Under the pieces are notes generated by a model that ran no database searches, was not told where the DNA came from, and worked only from the letters and a program-made list of their open reading frames with translations. From Rhodocyclaceae bacterium (GTDB lineage Bacteria; Pseudomonadota; Gammaproteobacteria; Burkholderiales; Rhodocyclaceae): a stretch of DNA of 41,930 bases. The number at the start of each line of letters is the position of its first letter. Position 1 is the first letter of the stretch. Below are positions 35,145-41,930 of this stretch, one piece after another. Both the position numbers and the translations under genes were made by a program. The stretch spans positions 1 to 41,930 of the forward strand of contig JAGRFX010000012.1 of assembly GCA_020445805.1 (NCBI GenBank), read 5' to 3'.

Positions 35145-36149
35145 TCAGGCGGACATGGATACGATATTCGCGCGGGCGCGATCGACGAGTTCGGAGGCCT
35201 GGGGCGTGAAATGGACGAAATCCGCGGAGGCGAGCCCGAGCTGGAAGCGCAGATCCAGCAGCTGGTCGCGATAGATGAACGGGCACTCCATGCTCTGACG
35301 CACCCGATCCGCCAGCGCGCGCGCGCCTGTCGGGTCGGCGTCCGGCAGGATGGCGATGAATTCCTCATGGCCACAGCGTCCCAGCGTGTCATAGCTGCGC
35401 TGCAATGAAACCAGGCACTTGGCGGCTTCGATGAGCGCCGTGTCGGCCGTTAAGTTGCCATGCTGCGCGCGGATGGCGTCCAGATTCGTGATCTTGACCA
35501 GCAGGACCGACAGCGGCCGCTTGCCGTCAAAGGCCCGCTTCACTTCGCGTTGGCAGATCTCCAGCGCTGCGTCGTGGGTCCACAGATTGACCAGGGGATC
35601 GAGCAGGGCGCCCCGACGTGCCTCGGCCAGTTCCTGCAGGACCGCCTGCTGTGTCTCGGAGAGATCACGATTCATGAACACGGCTTCGACCCAGTGGCCC
35701 AGGTCATTCAGGGCACGGCGGTCTTCCGGCGAGAACGCGCGTGGCACGTGGTCGATGACACACAGCGTCCCCACCAGGTGGCCTTCCGAGTTCTGCAGGG
35801 GTCGGCCCGCGTAGAAGATGACATGGGGGGGATTGACGACCAGGGGATTGTCCGAGAACCGGGCGTCCTGCCGCGCGTCCTCGACCACGAACAGCTCCCG
35901 CCCGAGGATGGCATGGCCGCAGAAGGATTCCCCGCGACCGGTTTCCCGGGTCGGAAGCCCGATGCAGGACTTGAACCATTGGCGATTGGTGTCGATCAGC
36001 GAGACCAGTACGATCGGCACCTTGAACAGGCGCTGGGCGATGCGCGTGATTCGGTCGAAGGATTCCTCGTCCGGCGTGGACAGCAGCAGCATCCGGCGCA
36101 GGGAATCGATGCGCTCGGATTCGTTGACTGGAATCGGTGCCGGCAGCAT
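35145..36149 (-). CDS. GAF domain protein with degenerate GGDEF domain
   Basis: The 334-residue protein has a GAF sensor (about 25-160; KVPIVLVSLIDTNRQWFKSC, ETGRGESFCGHAILGRELFV) and a C-terminal GGDEF fold (about 180-330). The catalytic motif reads GHEEF (260-264) instead of GG[D/E]EF, and the metal-binding Asp of the first strand is missing (LLVKITNLD in place of LLLDID). It is therefore probably not an active diguanylate cyclase but may bind GTP or a partner. ATG 36149 has GAGG 6 nt upstream; a TTG at 36227 is also in frame. It lies 261 bp downstream of the receiver-ATPase gene on the same strand. Confidence 0.8.
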   Translation of the reverse strand: MLPAPIPVNESERIDSLRRMLLLSTPDEESFDRITRIAQRLFKVPIVLVSLIDTNRQWFKSCIGLPTRETGRGESFCGHAILGRELFVVEDARQDARFSDNPLVVNPPHVIFYAGRPLQNSEGHLVGTLCVIDHVPRAFSPEDRRALNDLGHWVEAVFMNRDLSETQQAVLQELAEARRGALLDPLVNLWTHDAALEICQREVKRAFDGKRPLSVLLVKITNLDAIRAQHGNLTADTALIEAAKCLVSLQRSYDTLGRCGHEEFIAILPDADPTGARALADRVRQSMECPFIYRDQLLDLRFQLGLASADFVHFTPQASELVDRARANIVSMSA

Positions 36150-36410
36150 GGAGGTCCTCGTCGTGCTCCTGGACAGTAAGAATTGACCGCGGGTGTTAAG
36201 GCTAAAGGCCCATGCCGGGGGGGGCAAGCGGGTCGGCCTCGAAGCCTGGCTGCCTCCTCGATCGGGTCCGCAGCCGAATATCGCCCGTCAGGCGCCGTCC
36301 ACGTGTCGAAGGTGAACGGCCGAAGTTGACGATGGTCGAGGGTGGCGGGGGCTGCAGTGCCGTGTGCGGGCGCGCGCCAGCGTCCATCGGGCTTCCGCAG
36401 GGGGGCGATG

Positions 36411-37310
36411 TCATCCGGCGGTCGGCCACGTCGCGGTGACGACATTGCCCTCGCCGAAGTATTCGATCGTCTGCGCACCGCTCGCCCGTGCCATGAATAT
36501 GCCGCGTCCGTGCAGATCAAAGGCACGCTCGGGGGACAGTTCCAGATAGTCGTTCCAGTCGAAGCCATCCCCCTGGTCGCGGATCGTCACGCTGACCTGT
36601 CCGGCTGTCCGTCGCAGGTCGACGACGACGTGGCGGGCGCCCAGCACCGGGTCTTGCAGCCGGCGCTCGATCTCTTCCCGCAGTTGTCCATCGAGCAGCA
36701 GGGCGCTCTTGCGGGCATAGCCGATGCCGAGATTGCCGTGTTCGATGGCGTTGATCAGGAGCTCCTGCAGCACCAGCACCGCGCCATCGGATTGGGGGCA
36801 GAGGGGAGCGAGTGCGCGCGCCAGCTGTCGGGCTTCCTCGATCGTGCGCAGCTGGAATTCCCCGGTGGCGAGCAGGCCGATCGCGCTGGACGCGCTCTGC
36901 ATGCCGCTGCGCAGGGTGCGCACCTCGCGGGCCGCCTCGATCGCGGCCGCTACGATTGCGCCGAGCAGGGCGCGCTGGACCGGCTTTGCGAGGTAGTAGT
37001 GTGCGCCGGCCTCGATGCCCCTGCGAATGTCGTCGGCATCGGCCATCGCGGTCTGGACGACGACAGGGATTTCGCGAAGGGCCGTCCGCTGCTTGAAATC
37101 CCGCAGCAAGCTCAAGCCGTCGCAATCGGGCAGTCCCCGGTCCAGCACGATGCAGTCGAACGCCGGGTTGGTCTCGAGCTCGTGTCGCGCCGCTGCGCAA
37201 GTCTCGGCGTCGACGATCGAATAGCCCTCGGCCTCGAGGATGTTGTGAATGAGGTTGCGCGAAATCGCATCATCCTCAACGATCAGCAGGCGCGCGCCCT
37301 TGTTTGTCAT
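36411..37310 (-). CDS. Response regulator with C-terminal HATPase domain (RsbW/anti-sigma kinase-like)
   Basis: The roughly 299-residue protein has a receiver at about 8-120 (LLIVEDDAISRNLIHNILEA, CIVLDRGLPDCDGL with phospho-acceptor Asp57, Lys109 in YYLAKPVQ). A linker follows, then an ATPase domain of the HATPase_c type (about 150-299): VLQELLINAIEHGNLG (N box), DQGDGFDW (G1) and GRGIFMARASGAQTIE (G2). There is no HisKA domain, so the ATPase may phosphorylate a Ser/Thr or bind an anti-sigma-type partner, as in RsbW-like switch kinases. ATG 37310 is chosen; GTG 37325 is possible and would abut the kinase stop at 37326. It is probably the output of the hybrid kinase. Confidence 0.85.
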   Translation of the reverse strand: MTNKGARLLIVEDDAISRNLIHNILEAEGYSIVDAETCAAARHELETNPAFDCIVLDRGLPDCDGLSLLRDFKQRTALREIPVVVQTAMADADDIRRGIEAGAHYYLAKPVQRALLGAIVAAAIEAAREVRTLRSGMQSASSAIGLLATGEFQLRTIEEARQLARALAPLCPQSDGAVLVLQELLINAIEHGNLGIGYARKSALLLDGQLREEIERRLQDPVLGARHVVVDLRRTAGQVSVTIRDQGDGFDWNDYLELSPERAFDLHGRGIFMARASGAQTIEYFGEGNVVTATWPTAG

Positions 37311-37325
37311 CTTCCGTTCCGCCAC

Positions 37326-41852
<4,527 letters not shown>

Positions 41853-41853
41853 C

Positions 41854-41894
41854 TATTAACCCGGCAACTAATTAGTTGACGCTATAATTCTGGC
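41854..41894. mobile_element. Left end of an IS630-like insertion sequence
   Basis: The kinase frame ends abruptly at about 41853. The segment that follows is AT-rich, has a 14-bp perfect palindrome CAACTAATTAGTTG (41865-41878) and a TATAAT box (41883-41888), and leads into a transposase-like start at 41895. Exact IS ends cannot be set because the right end is outside the window; a TA target duplication would be expected for IS630. Confidence 0.55.
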
Positions 41895-41930
41895 ATGCGA
41901 AAGAACGACGCCAGACAGCTTCCGAAGGAT
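41895..41930 (+). CDS. Start of IS630-like transposase (runs off the right edge)
   Basis: Only 12 codons are present: MRKNDARQLPKD. The K-x-D-A-R-x-L start resembles the N-terminus of IS630-family transposases (for example MxKxDARxLxxxxLExxRxxAV). The TATAAT box 6 nt upstream would give a nearly leaderless transcript. The family call rests on very little sequence. Confidence 0.5.
   Translation, partial: MRKNDARQLPKD

Noticed and set aside
41876-41888. TTGAC followed by TATAAT read as a promoter
   Set aside because: The two boxes are only a base or two apart, not about 17 bp, so they cannot work as a -35/-10 pair; only the TATAAT box was kept.

Overview
The window is GC-rich Pseudomonadota DNA, probably a beta- or gammaproteobacterium (MutS, NodT/RND efflux genes, a PEP-CTERM-type protein, class III aminotransferases, a hybrid histidine kinase). 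It has three parts: the 5' part of mutS at the left edge, an accessory block of about 24 kb (about 1.2-25.4 kb), and ordinary GC-rich chromosome to the right (about 25.5-41.85 kb). At the far right edge the start of an insertion sequence cuts into the histidine kinase gene.

The main result is that the accessory block looks like a genomic island sitting inside mutS. The body of mutS is read leftward from about 1240. A 25-codon ORF at 25409-25486 on the same strand is a second MutS-like N-terminus (it ends in HTPMMQ and then stops early). The two places share an imperfect 28-bp direct repeat (24/28 identical, with a 10-bp identical core). Joining the repeats in silico removes about 24.2 kb and restores a normal MutS N-terminus. 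No integrase gene was recognised. The island carries broken transposases of the IS1634 and IS5 families, and its central genes are visibly less GC-rich than the flanks (hand count: 53% for 15601-15660, 78% for 29101-29160).

The left half of the island (plus strand) holds a TetR regulator with a candidate operator, a secreted PEP-CTERM-like protein followed 2 nt later by a rifampicin-phosphotransferase-like dikinase, and a small exported protein. The rest is a run of 15 genes on the minus strand, read from 25117 down to 7980. First comes a large regulator (PhoB-type winged helix, ATPase, TPR-like repeats). Next is a 71-residue protein translationally coupled to a NodT outer-membrane factor, then the RND adaptor and RND pump. 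After these come a flavin monooxygenase, cupin, alpha/beta hydrolase, two SnoaL/NTF2-like proteins, a lipoprotein, an MFS transporter, a hotdog thioesterase, an SDR dehydrogenase and a GNAT acetyltransferase. Three tandem 11-bp repeats in front of the efflux genes are a good candidate binding site for the regulator. I read this as an inducible system that exports and chemically converts one small, probably aromatic or polyketide-like, molecule.

The right flank holds an orphan NlpC/P60- or CHAP-like protein and a P-type cation ATPase. It also has a divergent locus of two class III aminotransferases, one coupled to a C45-family (acyl-CoA:6-APA acyltransferase-like) hydrolase, and a DUF3592-like membrane protein. 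A minus-strand signalling group completes it: a hybrid histidine kinase (CHASE-like sensor end, PAS domains, three receivers, Hpt), a receiver-ATPase protein and a GAF protein with a degenerate GGDEF domain. The kinase has lost its 5' end to an IS630-like insertion.
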